A DNA stretch of 64,000 nucleotides from Chryseobacterium lathyri (GCF_003290185.1 NZ_QNFY01000004.1:186001-250000), one strand, 5' to 3'. Positions 51,639 through 62,273 are shown, numbered from the stretch's first letter. Translations and numbers: made by a program. The notes: a model not told the origin generated them from the letters alone.

Positions 51639-54584
51639 TTATTTCTTGATAAATTTGGATCTGAACTGATCTTTTCCTTTTTCATCAATCGTGATGACGT
51701 ATCCGCCTTTCACAAGAGAGGAAACATTGATCTTTCCGTCATTAATATTTCCATTTCCTACCAGCTGACCGGCAGTATTGTAAATTTTATAAGCCGCTTT
51801 ATCTGAAACTTTAGTTACATTCAGAATGTCGCTTGCAGGGTTAGGATATAATTGAATTCCGTCCTGAGGATTAGCGATATCTTTTGTTCCTAAAGCAGCT
51901 GTAACTACAACATTATAATCTTCAAACTCTCCATAGGTGCCATATGCGCCACAAGCATTTCCAATATATTGATTAGCAGTGGTGGTATACAACATTCCCA
52001 CACGCATTCTAAGGCCTAAACCTGTAACTGCGGTTGCAGGCACCGTAAATGTAGCCGTAACAGGACTTGCAGTAGTGGTTGTAGAAGTCAGAATTCTTTC
52101 TGAATCTTCAAAATTTCCATTTCTGTTAAAGTCAATCCAGGCTGAAGTTGCCCCAGAATATGGTCCAGTTCCGCTTAACCATCCTTTTCCAACTGACAGA
52201 GTATATTGAGTACCTGCTACTAAGTTTACCTGTAATGCCGGATTGGTAGAATAATCCGTGTATAAACTAGCAGAAGAAGTATTATTTAAGTTTGCCAGGG
52301 TAACGTTTGCAATATGATCGTCAGTGTCATCATCAGAAGATACTGTACAATAAGTAAGCCCAGGTGTTGTAAAGTTTGAAGAAGCAGAATAAGCTCCAGG
52401 AGTTCCTGAACAAACAGCAGCTACCTGAACTTCATAAGCCGTACCATCAGTAAGATTCGGTAATGTGATATTGCTGCTTGGCGTAGTAATTTGTTGCCAA
52501 GTAGCTTCTGATACTTTTTTATAACGGACAATATAGGTTGCGCCAGTAATAGGAGCCCAGCTTACACTTGCACTACTTGTCGTCACATTACTAACAGCGA
52601 CTCCAGTTGGAGCAGAGCCGTCACATGCAGCAAAAGTAGTAACCAAAACAGATTTAATGGCATAGAATACATTCCCGATAGAAGAGATTCTTAATTTAAT
52701 TGTCTGTCCGTTCAATGAAGAAGGGAAAGTTATACTTTCAGAGCCATCATTAGCAGTAGTAGCCAATAATGTTGTCCACGTTGCACCATTAGGATCTGTA
52801 GTGTAATCAATTTTCACATTTGCTACACTGTATGGCGCAGCTGTAGTATTTGCTACATCCCATTCAACTGTAGTAGCTGCATTAGATGCGGCATATTGAG
52901 TATTGATTTTAAACGGTCCGTCATTACCTACAACAATAGTTTGTTCAGCAAACTGAGTTTGCTGTTGAGCCGGATCAGGATTATTATCTCTTACCGTTAC
53001 AGCATATTTACTATTTCTAGGAACCATAGAAACCGACTCCCATCCATTATTTGAGTTATTTAAAACTCCTGCTAATACGGAAGATAATTTAGGGAAATAT
53101 CTTGTTGGGTTTGTTGTTGGTGCTAAAGACCTGAATGAAGCCCCAGCAGTGGTAGTTCCCAAATTAGTTTTATTAATTGTAGTAGTTGCATTATCAACTT
53201 GCTCCCATGTATAAGTCATAGGATTGTTTTCCGCATCTGTAGCTGAAGCTGTTAATACGAATGCAGTTCCTTTAGGAATGTTGTATGTAGGTAAGGCAGC
53301 AATTACCGGTGCATTGTTTGCAATAGACGTTTCTATATCACAAGTTTTACTGATCAGATTTGCCTGAACCTGCTTGATACTTGCAATATGGAAATAGGCA
53401 TCAGAGTGTAGCTGAACATCTGTATTTGCCCCTGTAATACCTGCATATCCCATAATGGTGGATCCTGACCCTGGCTCAACATTTACGCCAGACCCTTCAA
53501 GAGCATGAGAGAATGTATGGTTAGCTCCTAATTGATGACCCATCTCGTGAGCTACATAATCAATATCGAAATTATCACCTTGAGGAATACCATCTGCAGG
53601 TGACGTATATCCTGAACCTTTAGCTTTAGTAGTATTTGTTGCAGGGTTTACACAAACGCAACCAATACAACCTGCATTACCACCACCACCAGAAGCTCCG
53701 AATAAGTGTCCGATATCATAGGCAGCATTTCCTACGTTTGCTGTTAATGTTTGCTGTAATTCCAAATTCCAGGCCCCACCGGCTCCAGTTGATGCTGCCG
53801 AATAAGGGTCCGTAGCCGCATCAGTATAAATTACATTCGGAAATTCCTGTAAAATCAGATGTAGTGCAAAATCTTTTTCAAACACACCATTCACTCTCGT
53901 TAATGTTGCATTAATAGCTGTAAGTGCACCAGCAACAGTTCCTCCGTGAAAAGCAGTATACTCACCGGTCACTGACATTACCAGCCTCATAGTTCTGTAC
54001 TTCTTATCAGACATTTTTGAGAAATCAGTTGGCTGATTGGTAAATGTTTTACCATTTTCATACATCTGGTTGATTTGATTTACAGCAGCTGGGCCCTCTT
54101 CAGTACTACAAACAAAGCTCTTTCCTGCTGTTGGTTTTGTCTTAGGATGAACCCCATATACAGTTTTATCTGCATTTTGCGGCTCTATAAACTCATAATT
54201 TCCGTCTTTTATAATCATCGACTGGAAGTCATTGTTTGATAAAGAGAATCTCAGGTATTTAGAAGGATCATTAATTCCAACTCCCACATAAGATCCCAGT
54301 TGATATTTATCAGCTAGTGATTGTACAACAACCGGGGAGCTGTATACTGCAAATTTTTCAATTTTGCCATTCAGTGTTGGTAAAGAAATTTCAACAGGTT
54401 TTGCGTTTGGACCTGTCTCCTGAGCGCTTTTAAGTTGTTCCTTAATCTTATTAAGATCTAACTTATAATAATTACGTACCAGAGAGAACTTTTCTTTTCC
54501 TCTCTCATAGCTAGTGGGCGTCCACTGTGCCAAAGCAGACCCTCCTATCAAGCTACAAAATAAAGCAGTAATGATTTTTTTCAT
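51639..54584 (-). CDS. T9SS-secreted reprolysin-like zinc metalloprotease
   Basis: 981 residues. A signal peptide (MKKIITALFCSLIGGSALA) is followed by a propeptide-like region to about 190. The catalytic domain contains the metzincin motif HEMGHQLGANHTF (ligands His346, His350, His356; catalytic Glu347) and a likely Met-turn at STIMGYAG. Downstream come a PKD/Ig-like region, one Fn3 domain (ACDGSAPTGVAVSNVTTSSA to QVAAVCSGTPG), one GEVED domain (AWIDFNRNGNFED, YGEFEDYNV) and a C-terminal T9SS type A sorting domain (LYPNPASDILNVTKV to FRSKFIKK). Expected to be surface-bound or released and to degrade proteins. Its non-catalytic modules are like those of the neighbouring giant protein. Confidence 0.92.
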   Translation of the reverse strand: MKKIITALFCSLIGGSALAQWTPTSYERGKEKFSLVRNYYKLDLNKIKEQLKSAQETGPNAKPVEISLPTLNGKIEKFAVYSSPVVVQSLADKYQLGSYVGVGINDPSKYLRFSLSNNDFQSMIIKDGNYEFIEPQNADKTVYGVHPKTKPTAGKSFVCSTEEGPAAVNQINQMYENGKTFTNQPTDFSKMSDKKYRTMRLVMSVTGEYTAFHGGTVAGALTAINATLTRVNGVFEKDFALHLILQEFPNVIYTDAATDPYSAASTGAGGAWNLELQQTLTANVGNAAYDIGHLFGASGGGGNAGCIGCVCVNPATNTTKAKGSGYTSPADGIPQGDNFDIDYVAHEMGHQLGANHTFSHALEGSGVNVEPGSGSTIMGYAGITGANTDVQLHSDAYFHIASIKQVQANLISKTCDIETSIANNAPVIAALPTYNIPKGTAFVLTASATDAENNPMTYTWEQVDNATTTINKTNLGTTTAGASFRSLAPTTNPTRYFPKLSSVLAGVLNNSNNGWESVSMVPRNSKYAVTVRDNNPDPAQQQTQFAEQTIVVGNDGPFKINTQYAASNAATTVEWDVANTTAAPYSVANVKIDYTTDPNGATWTTLLATTANDGSESITFPSSLNGQTIKLRISSIGNVFYAIKSVLVTTFAACDGSAPTGVAVSNVTTSSASVSWAPITGATYIVRYKKVSEATWQQITTPSSNITLPNLTDGTAYEVQVAAVCSGTPGAYSASSNFTTPGLTYCTVSSDDDTDDHIANVTLANLNNTSSASLYTDYSTNPALQVNLVAGTQYTLSVGKGWLSGTGPYSGATSAWIDFNRNGNFEDSERILTSTTTTASPVTATFTVPATAVTGLGLRMRVGMLYTTTANQYIGNACGAYGTYGEFEDYNVVVTAALGTKDIANPQDGIQLYPNPASDILNVTKVSDKAAYKIYNTAGQLVGNGNINDGKINVSSLVKGGYVITIDEKGKDQFRSKFIKK

Positions 54585-54857
54585 AAAAAAGATTATTTTT
54601 TAAATTTCTCAAAAATAACCATACATTAACAAATAAACCAAAAAATAATTGATTTATTTTATTTTTTTAACAATCAGTTTAAAAATATGATCTGTAAAAT
54701 ATAAAAATGAACAAAAAAAATATTAGAGATATCTCTAATATTTTTTACAATTTCATAGGGATTACAGCCAATTCCCTGTATTTTTATGAGATTTAAAACC
54801 TTCTTAAAATCCCATTTGATCAGTTCTCTACAAGGTATTGATAAAGCTTCTTATATT

Positions 54858-55526
54858 TTAAAATTTATAGGCAATATTCCAGGCAAAGCCCATGTTGAAC
54901 TTAGCTGAACTTTTACCAAATCCGGGAACAATCATCGGCGTAATATCATCCTGTTTGGAAGTATATACTAAATATCTTGGCTGAAGATTAACATCTATAT
55001 AAAAATTGGATTCAAACAGCTGTACCCTTCCTCCTAAAGTTCCTTCTACCCAGGCAGAGGTTTGTGATGAAGACGGAAATGCCACAGACGAAGTGCTGCC
55101 TCCAAATCCGCGGACCGGAACAGCCATATACTCCTGATTATAGAATGCACCTCCTATTTTACCTCCTGCATAAAAACCATTGAATTCATTTTCAAGGTCT
55201 TTTGCCAGCATATAAAAAGCACCAAGCTTTACAAAGGGGCCGCTTGCCTTGGCATCGTAACCGTTTTTTTGATATACATTTTTCTCAAAACCGGCTTCTG
55301 CAATGGCATGAACATTTCCTTTCACTTTTGATGAAATAAAGCCCTGGTAAAGCATTCTATCCGAGAAAAAGGAAATACCTGTATTAAGAACATCAAAACC
55401 TACCATAAAATTAGGTTTGTATTTCTCCTGAACTTTTTTGGCTTCCTGGGTTTCTTTTTTTTCCTGGGCGAACCCGGTTATTCCTATTATGCTAAAAAAG
55501 AAGGAAAAGATTAGTCTTGTCTTCAT
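54858..55526 (-). CDS. DUF6048-family outer-membrane-like protein
   Basis: 222 residues from the ATG at 55526 (MKTRLIFSFFFSIIGITGFA); the longer frame begins with TTG. The signal peptide ends near QEKKETQ. The mature chain has alternating beta-strands and an aromatic C-terminus (AKFNMGFAWNIAYKF), as in a small outer-membrane barrel. It matches what I know as DUF6048, commonly found next to a DUF6452 lipoprotein and rlmD in Flavobacteriia. Function unknown. The start overlaps the upstream gene by 35 bp. Confidence 0.7.
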   Translation of the reverse strand: MKTRLIFSFFFSIIGITGFAQEKKETQEAKKVQEKYKPNFMVGFDVLNTGISFFSDRMLYQGFISSKVKGNVHAIAEAGFEKNVYQKNGYDAKASGPFVKLGAFYMLAKDLENEFNGFYAGGKIGGAFYNQEYMAVPVRGFGGSTSSVAFPSSSQTSAWVEGTLGGRVQLFESNFYIDVNLQPRYLVYTSKQDDITPMIVPGFGKSSAKFNMGFAWNIAYKF

Positions 55527-55968
55527 TCTCAATTTGGTTTTGTCCTGCTTCGAGCTGTTGTACAGGATTTGATTGTATTAATTCTGAGCTTAAATTATCG
55601 TACGTTTTCTTAATCCCGCATCCTGGCGAAACGTATGTACTCTTCGTTGTATAATTAATGCGAACGTGAGATTCTGCTCCTTTATCTGCAAGTCTGAAAT
55701 AAACATCTGTATAAGGTGAACCATCCACTCTTAAGGGGATAAGTCTTGAATCTATTTTCTCAGCTTTCCCCAGCTGTACTTTCCCAGCCCCGTAATCTAC
55801 GGCTACATATAATGAATCCAAAGTAGTTGCTTTTCCGGATGCCAGAGATTTGAATGCTACTTTTATTCTGGGTGTCCCTTCGCCACTTTCGCAGATATCG
55901 TCATCTCCTCCACAGGAAAAAAGCATTCCAACGAAACAGATCATGACGAGAAATTTAAAATATTTCAT
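55492..55968 (-). CDS. DUF6452-family lipoprotein
   Basis: 158 residues if started at MKYFKFLVMICFVGMLFSCG, which gives a standard lipoprotein signal with the lipobox Cys at residue 19; ATG codons at 55974 and 56016 are alternatives that add basic N-terminal residues. After the Cys come GGDDD and a beta-rich domain (RIKVAFKSLASGKATTLDSL, YFRLADKGAESHVRINYTTK) with two further cysteines. It is probably exposed on a membrane face. Function unknown. It is coupled by overlap to the DUF6048 gene. Confidence 0.65.
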   Translation of the reverse strand: MKYFKFLVMICFVGMLFSCGGDDDICESGEGTPRIKVAFKSLASGKATTLDSLYVAVDYGAGKVQLGKAEKIDSRLIPLRVDGSPYTDVYFRLADKGAESHVRINYTTKSTYVSPGCGIKKTYDNLSSELIQSNPVQQLEAGQNQIENEDKTNLFLLF

Positions 55969-56047
55969 CTGCATATTTTGATTTTTTATTTTGATCAGAT
56001 GGAACTTACGTTTCATATTAAGATTTGAAATTCAAATTTAAATAAAT

Positions 56048-57454
56048 TTATTTTTTAATCAGCAATGCTATATTTTCCACGTGGTGGGTTTGCGGGAACA
56101 TATCTACCGGCAGAATTTTCACCAACGTATAATGTTCTTTCATCAGGGCAAGGTCTCTTGCCTGTGTTGCTGAATTACAGCTTACATAGACTACTTTTTC
56201 CGGAGCAAGCTTCAATATCTGTTCTACCACTTTCTGGTGCATTCCATCTCTTGGCGGATCGGTAATCAGTACATCTGCTTTCGGATGATTTTCTAAGAAT
56301 TCATCGTTAAAGACATTTTTCATATCTCCACAATAGAATGTTGTGTTGGTAAGACCATTTAATTCAGCATGTTCAATAGCTGCATCAATGGCTTCCTGAA
56401 CAGATTCTATGCCTATAACCTGTTTTGCATTTCTGGCAACATACTGGGCAATAGTTCCTGTTCCTGTATAAAGGTCATATACTACTTCATCACCTTTTAA
56501 ATCAGCAAATTCCAATGTTTTTCTGTAAAGCTCCAAAGCCTGTTTGTAGTTGGTCTGAAAGAATGATTTTGGGCCAATTTTAAACTTCAGCCCATCCATT
56601 TCTTCCATCAGGAAGCCTTCTCCGAAATAAATATTGATATCCAGATCGTAAATAGAATCATTCTGCTTCGGATTGATAGCGTAAACCAATGTTTTGATCT
56701 GTGGGAATTTCTCTAGTAAGAACTGGAAAAGCTTTTCTCTGTTTTCTTTTTCTTCTCTGTAAAGCTGGAATAGTACCATCCATTCGCCTTTAGAGTTCTG
56801 TCTCATCATTAAAGTTCTCAAAAACCCTTCCTGATTTCTGACATCAAAGAAATCCAACCCATTGTCTACACCATAGTTTTTTACAGCTAAACGTATAGCA
56901 TTGGAGGGATCTTCCTGCAGGAAACATTCTTTCAGGTCCAGGATCTTGCTCCACATTCCGGGAATATGGAAACCCAAGGCGTCTTTACTCCCAAAATTCT
57001 CTTCAGAGCTTATTTCGTATTGGGTAAGCCATCTCGCATTGGAAAAGGAAAACTCCATTTTATTTCTGTAGAAATACTGTTCTTCGGCGCCTAAGATCGG
57101 AACGGTTTCAAAATCATCAATCCCACCGATTCTTTTAATATTATTATAGACCTCTTCCTGTTTGAAATTGAGCTGTTTTTCGTAGCTCATGTTCTGCCAT
57201 TTGCATCCACCACATGTTCCAAAATGAATACATTTGGGATCTACTCTGAATGGCGATTTTTCCACTATTTCTATGGTTTCTGCCTCATAGTATTTGGATT
57301 TGGATTTTTTTACTCTGGCATTAACCACATCTCCGGGAACTGCTCCGGAAATCAGTACGGTTTTTCCTTCTTCGGTTTTCCCTATGGCCACGCCTTTTGC
57401 ACCTGCACCAAACAGTTTAATATTTTCAAGAATTATATCTTTCTTCTTTCTCAT
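56048..57454 (-). CDS. rlmD: 23S rRNA (uracil-C5)-methyltransferase RlmD-like
   Basis: 468 residues. An N-terminal TRAM domain (IENIKLFGAGAKGVAIGK-like start, GDVVNARVKKSKSKYYEAET) is followed by the iron-sulfur cysteines CIHFGTCGGCKWQNM. The SAM methyltransferase domain has YDLYTGTGTIAQYVA, the DPPRDGMHQKVVE motif and the catalytic-Cys region KVVYVSCNSATQARDL. It methylates U1939 (or U747) of 23S rRNA; bacterial TrmA/RlmCD paralogues are hard to tell apart by sequence. It is upstream of the DUF6452 and DUF6048 genes on the same strand. Confidence 0.9.
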   Translation of the reverse strand: MRKKKDIILENIKLFGAGAKGVAIGKTEEGKTVLISGAVPGDVVNARVKKSKSKYYEAETIEIVEKSPFRVDPKCIHFGTCGGCKWQNMSYEKQLNFKQEEVYNNIKRIGGIDDFETVPILGAEEQYFYRNKMEFSFSNARWLTQYEISSEENFGSKDALGFHIPGMWSKILDLKECFLQEDPSNAIRLAVKNYGVDNGLDFFDVRNQEGFLRTLMMRQNSKGEWMVLFQLYREEKENREKLFQFLLEKFPQIKTLVYAINPKQNDSIYDLDINIYFGEGFLMEEMDGLKFKIGPKSFFQTNYKQALELYRKTLEFADLKGDEVVYDLYTGTGTIAQYVARNAKQVIGIESVQEAIDAAIEHAELNGLTNTTFYCGDMKNVFNDEFLENHPKADVLITDPPRDGMHQKVVEQILKLAPEKVVYVSCNSATQARDLALMKEHYTLVKILPVDMFPQTHHVENIALLIKK

Positions 57455-57575
57455 CCCTAAAACTCAATTTCTTTTATGGTCGGACGAACCCTCCGACTCA
57501 TCCTAAATTCTATTTCTATTTTATAATACACCGAAAACAATCTTCCGGTTTGATTCCGCAAAAATACAATAAAAA

Positions 57576-57599
57576 AAACCTTATCCGAAGATAAGGTTT
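57576..57599 (-). terminator. Terminator after the thioredoxin-fold lipoprotein gene
   Basis: Perfect 10-bp stem AAACCTTATC / GATAAGGTTT with a 4-base loop and a run of T on the minus strand. Confidence 0.85.
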
Positions 57600-57618
57600 C
57601 CATCTATATAAAAGTTTA

Positions 57619-59139
57619 TTATTTTGTTGGGGCAGGCTGAGGATTTACAGGCTGTGCTGAAGGATCCATCGCTCCCGGCTGCATCTGAATATTAGGCTGT
57701 ACTTTAGGTGCAGAAAGACCTGTAAGTTTATCCAGGATTGTTACCACTTCCTGTTCACCAAGGTTCACAAAAGATCTGCTAGCAATTTTACCGTCTTTAT
57801 CCACGATCACAAAGCAAGGCAGTTTGAATCCGTAAACGCCATATTTTTTAACAATATCTGATTCTAAACCTTTTTCTCCGTACACATTTGCTCCCGGAAT
57901 TCCTTTTAACAATGAACTGCTGGTTTTTACAAACTGATCTTTGGTATCATCTACATTTACAAAAACAAAGTTCATTTTAGATTTATAGAAATTTACAACT
58001 TCTTTCAATACAGGAACTGTAGCTTCGCTGATGTAAGGATTCCAAGATGCATAGAAGAACAGCATGTATGGTTTTCCTTTATTTTCAGAAAGCTGGTAAG
58101 ATTTTCCGTCTGCTTTTACCAGTGAGACTTCCGGAGCAGCCTCTCCTACTTTAAGTCCATTGATTGCCAACTGCATTTTAACTAAATCTGCCTTGATACC
58201 TGCGTCTGTAATATCTGTATCAATGATTTTTTTAACCTTTTCAGTATTTTTTGCAGGAGCACCCGGATGAATATCCTGAGCTACCACGAACGCCAATAGA
58301 TAATCTTTAGCAGTTTGTGAAACTTCTTTTCTGTCTTTCAGGAACTGTGCAAATACTTCAGAAGTAATCATATCTGTTTTTCCTTTGGTTTTTGCTTCGG
58401 CATATTTCTGAAAGTCAGGGCTCATTTTTACAAGAAGATACTGTCTGTATAATGGAATAGTCTTAACCATTACATCTTTATTACCTTCCAGTTTTGTTTC
58501 GTAATCCTGGAATGCTTTTGATACTTTAAATGATGGATTTCCCGACATCTGGCGCTGTGACATTTCATAGTTGGCAAGAAGGTTAAGGATAGTTACTTTC
58601 ACATCATTCTTTTTCCATTCCAAGATTCCTTTGCTTGGATTATTTTTCTGAGCAAGCTCTTCTACATTTTTATTGATGTCGGCTTCAATTTTCTGAGCTC
58701 CTTTTAAGAATGTTTTTTCGTCTCCAGACATTAACTGCTGGATATTGATTTTGCTTCCATACTCACCCAAGAACTTTTGGCTGGCCTGAAGGAAATCATT
58801 ATTTTTCTTAGCATCTCCTGTAACGACGAACTCATTTGGAAAGGTCATTGCATTTCCGGAAATATTCAGGTTCTGTCCGCCCTCAAGATAGATCAGGTTT
58901 TGTCTTCCTGCATAGTTGATTACGTACATCCCATCTTTAGGAGCTTCGAAGCTTCCTGTAAAGTTTCCATTTTTATCTAAACCAATATTGACAAGTGGAA
59001 GTGTTGCCACACCAGAAGCTTCAACAAATTCAATTCTTTCGAGTGGTGAACTTCCGGTTATTTTTCCTTTAACTTCAACTTTTTTTGAACAAGACATCAC
59101 AAAAGCTGTGATGATAAACAATAAAAGATATTTTTTCAT
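57619..59139 (-). CDS. TlpA/DUF4369-type thioredoxin-fold lipoprotein lacking CxxC
   Basis: 506 residues from the ATG at 59139 (MKKYLLLFIITAFVMSCSKK), with a lipobox Cys at residue 17. The longer frame begins at a TTG lying inside a promoter -7 box and is rejected. A DUF4369-like beta domain (about 20-125) and a helical middle precede a thioredoxin/AhpC-TSA domain (about 345-475: APEVSLVKADGKSYQLSENK, KPYMLFFYASWNPYISEATV). Where TlpA-like proteins have WCxxC, this one has WNPYI, so both redox cysteines are gone. A Pro/Gln-rich tail (QPNIQMQPGAMDPSAQPVNP) follows. It is likely anchored in a membrane and unlikely to be a disulfide reductase. Confidence 0.82.
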   Translation of the reverse strand: MKKYLLLFIITAFVMSCSKKVEVKGKITGSSPLERIEFVEASGVATLPLVNIGLDKNGNFTGSFEAPKDGMYVINYAGRQNLIYLEGGQNLNISGNAMTFPNEFVVTGDAKKNNDFLQASQKFLGEYGSKINIQQLMSGDEKTFLKGAQKIEADINKNVEELAQKNNPSKGILEWKKNDVKVTILNLLANYEMSQRQMSGNPSFKVSKAFQDYETKLEGNKDVMVKTIPLYRQYLLVKMSPDFQKYAEAKTKGKTDMITSEVFAQFLKDRKEVSQTAKDYLLAFVVAQDIHPGAPAKNTEKVKKIIDTDITDAGIKADLVKMQLAINGLKVGEAAPEVSLVKADGKSYQLSENKGKPYMLFFYASWNPYISEATVPVLKEVVNFYKSKMNFVFVNVDDTKDQFVKTSSSLLKGIPGANVYGEKGLESDIVKKYGVYGFKLPCFVIVDKDGKIASRSFVNLGEQEVVTILDKLTGLSAPKVQPNIQMQPGAMDPSAQPVNPQPAPTK

Positions 59140-59157
59140 TTCGATTTTAATATTACG

Positions 59158-59165
59158 CAAAAATA
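59158..59165 (-). promoter_or_regulatory. -7 box of the thioredoxin-fold lipoprotein promoter
   Basis: TATTTTTG on the minus strand, 18 bases upstream of the ATG. It contains the TTG that would start the longer frame, so that start would be untranscribed. Confidence 0.55.
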
Positions 59166-59404
59166 CGTTTTTTACGGCTTGTTAATTAACACTATTTATT
59201 TTTTTTGAAAATTTTATGAGAACCTGTAAAATAGGGACTTTAAGGCCTATCCGTTCTATAAACTTCTTCACCAGAAAAGAGTCTCAAAAAATGCAATTCT
59301 TTTCTTACACATCCAAGTGCTCACCAAATATAGACTTATTAAATTAAAGAATATCTTATCTGATCAACACCTTAACAAATTTTAACAGCTAAATTACAGG
59401 TATA

Positions 59405-59437
59405 AAAAAATCGTCTCCATAATGAAGACGATTTTTT
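59405..59437 (-). terminator. Terminator after sdhB
   Basis: Stem AAAAAATCGTCT / AGACGATTTTTT with a 9-base loop, 16 bp past the sdhB stop codon. Confidence 0.85.
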
Positions 59438-59453
59438 ATGTATTTGAATAGGT

Positions 59454-60221
59454 TTATCCCTGATCTACCATAGCAGCCATATATTCTCTGTTCATTCTGG
59501 CGATGTTTTCAAGTGAAATTCCTTTCGGACATTCAACTTCGCAAGCTCCAGTATTCGAACAGTTTCCAAATCCTTCTTCATCCATAGCTTTCACCATGTT
59601 CAGAACTCTTCTTTTGGCTTCCACTCTACCTTGAGGAAGTAAAGCAAACTGAGAAACCTTAGCTCCAACGAATAGCATTGCAGATCCGTTTTTACAAGTA
59701 GCCACACACGCACCGCATCCGATACATGCTGCAGCATCCATTGCTTTGTCTGCATCTTCTTTAGGAACCGGAATAGCATTGGCATCTAATGTATTACCTG
59801 AAGTGTTCACAGAAATGAATCCTCCGGCAGCCATTACTCTGTCGAATGCGCTTCTGTCCACCATTAAATCTTTGATAACCGGGAAAGCTGCACTTCTCCA
59901 AGGCTCAATAACGATGGTTTCACCGTCTTTGAACATTCTCATGTGAAGCTGGCAAGTCGTGATCCCTGTATCCGGACCATGCGCTCTACCGTTGATATAA
60001 AGGGAACACATTCCGCAGATCCCTTCACGACAATCGTGATCGAAAGCAATTGGTTCTTTTCCTTCGTTAATAAGATTTTCGTTCAAAATGTCCAGCATTT
60101 CTAAGAATGAGGAATCTGTAGAAACATCTGATATCTTGTAGGTCTCAAACTGACCTTTAGTTTTGCTATTTTTTTGTCTCCAAATTTTTAGGGTAAGATG
60201 AAGGCCTTTTTTTGCACTCAT
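59454..60221 (-). CDS. sdhB: Succinate dehydrogenase iron-sulfur subunit
   Basis: 255 residues. Ligands of the three clusters are visible: [2Fe-2S] at CREGICGMC plus a later Cys, and [4Fe-4S] and [3Fe-4S] cysteines in [17 protein letters not shown] and [15 protein letters not shown]. It transfers electrons from SdhA flavin to quinone in the membrane. It is the third gene of the SdhC-SdhA-SdhB operon, 24 bp after sdhA, and is followed by a terminator. The N-terminus is slightly longer than in E. coli, as in other Bacteroidetes type B complexes. Confidence 0.97.
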   Translation of the reverse strand: MSAKKGLHLTLKIWRQKNSKTKGQFETYKISDVSTDSSFLEMLDILNENLINEGKEPIAFDHDCREGICGMCSLYINGRAHGPDTGITTCQLHMRMFKDGETIVIEPWRSAAFPVIKDLMVDRSAFDRVMAAGGFISVNTSGNTLDANAIPVPKEDADKAMDAAACIGCGACVATCKNGSAMLFVGAKVSQFALLPQGRVEAKRRVLNMVKAMDEEGFGNCSNTGACEVECPKGISLENIARMNREYMAAMVDQG

Positions 60222-60245
60222 AATTATGTATTTATAGGTTGGAGA

Positions 60246-62258
60246 TTATTTGTAACTTCTTGCTTTAACTTCAATGTTTTCATAGATCAGATCTTCTTTA
60301 TGCAGCACTTCCGTTGTGATATCATCTGTTTGATATTCCCAAGCTGCTACATATTTGAAGTTAACATCATCTCTTTCAGCTTCACCTTCAGGAGTAGCAT
60401 GGTCTTCTCTGAAATGTCCTCCACAAGATTCGTTTCTGTGTAATGCATCGATGGCCATTAGTTGTCCTAATTCGATGAAATCTGCCACTCTGAAAGCTTT
60501 TTCAAGCTCAGTGTTCATTCCATCTGCATCACCAGGAACTTTCACATCGCTCCAGAATTCTTTTTTCACCTGAGCAATTTCAGCAATAGCTTCTCTCAAA
60601 CCTTCAGGAGTTCTTCCCATTCCTACTTTATTCCACATGATGTGTCCTAATTTTTTGTGGAAATGATCTACTGAGTGAGTTCCTTTATTATTTAAGAAGA
60701 AATTTACTTTGTCTTTAATTTCTTTTTCAGCCTGATCGAATTCACCAGAAGTTGTAGGAATTGCTCCCGTTCTGATGTCCGCTGAAAGGTAATCTGCAAT
60801 CGTGTAAGGAAGAACGAAATATCCGTCTGCCAACCCCTGCATCAAAGCAGAAGCTCCCAATCTGTTAGCTCCGTGATCTGAGAAATTGGCTTCACCGATT
60901 ACGAAACACCCAGGAATGGTAGACTGCAGGTTGTAATCTACCCAAACACCACCCATTGTGTAGTGAACTGCAGGATAGATCTTCATTGGTGTTTTGTAAG
61001 GATCATCAGCCGTAATTTTTTCGTACATCACGAATAAGTTACCGTATTTTTCCTCAATCCAAGCTTTTCCTAAATCATAGATCTGCTGATCTGTTGGATT
61101 ATGGATATGTTTTTCGATAGCGGCTTCTTTACCCTTTTTAATAATCTCTGTAGAGAAATCTAAGTAAACACCTTCTTTAGTATCATTATTTTCGATTCCG
61201 TAACCAGCATCACATCTTTCTTTACCAGCTCTCGACGCAACGTCTCTAGGCACTAAGTTTCCGAATGCAGGATATCTTCTTTCTAAATAATAATCTCTAT
61301 CTTCTTCTTTAATATTTTCAGGTCTAAGCTTTCCTTCTCTGATCGCTACAGAATCTTCAATTTTCTTAGGAACCCAGATTCTTCCTGAGTTTCTTAATGA
61401 TTCTGACATCAAAGTCAGTTTAGACTGCTGTGTTCCATGAACCGGAATACAAGTCGGGTGAATCTGTACATAACAAGGGTTTGCAAAGTACGCTCCTTTT
61501 TTATGGATTTTCCAAGCCGCAGAAACGTTCGATCCCATTGCATTTGTAGAAAGGAAATATACGTTTCCGTAACCTCCTGATGCAATAACAACCGCGTGAG
61601 CAGAATGTCTTTCGATTTCACCTGTTACCAGGTTTCTTGCGATGATTCCTCTTGCTTTTCCGTCTACAATTACCAATTCCATCATTTCATGACGGTTGTA
61701 CATTTTAATTCTTCCTTTACCAATCTGACGGCTCATCGAAGAATAGGCACCTAATAATAACTGTTGACCAGTTTGTCCTTTTGCGTAGAAAGTTCTTTTT
61801 ACCTGAACCCCACCAAATGAACGGTTATCTAACTGACCGCCGTAATCTCTACCAAAAGGAACACCCTGAGAGACACATTGGTCGATAATATTGGCAGAAA
61901 CTTCAGCTAATCTGTAAACGTTGGCCTCTCTTGCTCTATAGTCACCACCTTTGATGGTATCATAGAATAATCTGTATGTAGAGTCACCATCACCCTGATA
62001 GTTTTTAGCAGCATTAATACCTCCTTGTGCAGCAATTGAGTGTGCTCTTCTTGGAGAATCCTGGTAGCAGAACGCTTTTACGTTATATCCCTGCTCTGCT
62101 AAAGTAGCAGCTGCAGAACCACCTGCCAAACCTGTTCCAACAACAATAATATCAATCTTATCTCTGTTGTTTGGTGCAACAAGGTTCATATGGTCTTTAT
62201 GATTTTTCCATTTATCCTTTAAAGGACCTGCCGGAATTTTTGAATCTAATTTACTCAT
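60246..62258 (-). CDS. sdhA: Succinate dehydrogenase flavoprotein subunit
   Basis: 670 residues. The FAD-binding Rossmann motif is [20 protein letters not shown]. The FAD-linking His is in [20 protein letters not shown]. Active-site segments are [17 protein letters not shown] and the Arg in [17 protein letters not shown]. Longer than the E. coli enzyme (588), which is typical for the Bacteroidetes/epsilonproteobacterial type B SdhA/FrdA. It oxidises succinate to fumarate in the TCA cycle. It sits 15 bp after the cytochrome subunit gene. Confidence 0.97.
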   Translation of the reverse strand: MSKLDSKIPAGPLKDKWKNHKDHMNLVAPNNRDKIDIIVVGTGLAGGSAAATLAEQGYNVKAFCYQDSPRRAHSIAAQGGINAAKNYQGDGDSTYRLFYDTIKGGDYRAREANVYRLAEVSANIIDQCVSQGVPFGRDYGGQLDNRSFGGVQVKRTFYAKGQTGQQLLLGAYSSMSRQIGKGRIKMYNRHEMMELVIVDGKARGIIARNLVTGEIERHSAHAVVIASGGYGNVYFLSTNAMGSNVSAAWKIHKKGAYFANPCYVQIHPTCIPVHGTQQSKLTLMSESLRNSGRIWVPKKIEDSVAIREGKLRPENIKEEDRDYYLERRYPAFGNLVPRDVASRAGKERCDAGYGIENNDTKEGVYLDFSTEIIKKGKEAAIEKHIHNPTDQQIYDLGKAWIEEKYGNLFVMYEKITADDPYKTPMKIYPAVHYTMGGVWVDYNLQSTIPGCFVIGEANFSDHGANRLGASALMQGLADGYFVLPYTIADYLSADIRTGAIPTTSGEFDQAEKEIKDKVNFFLNNKGTHSVDHFHKKLGHIMWNKVGMGRTPEGLREAIAEIAQVKKEFWSDVKVPGDADGMNTELEKAFRVADFIELGQLMAIDALHRNESCGGHFREDHATPEGEAERDDVNFKYVAAWEYQTDDITTEVLHKEDLIYENIEVKARSYK

Positions 62259-62273
62259 ACTATTATACTGATA

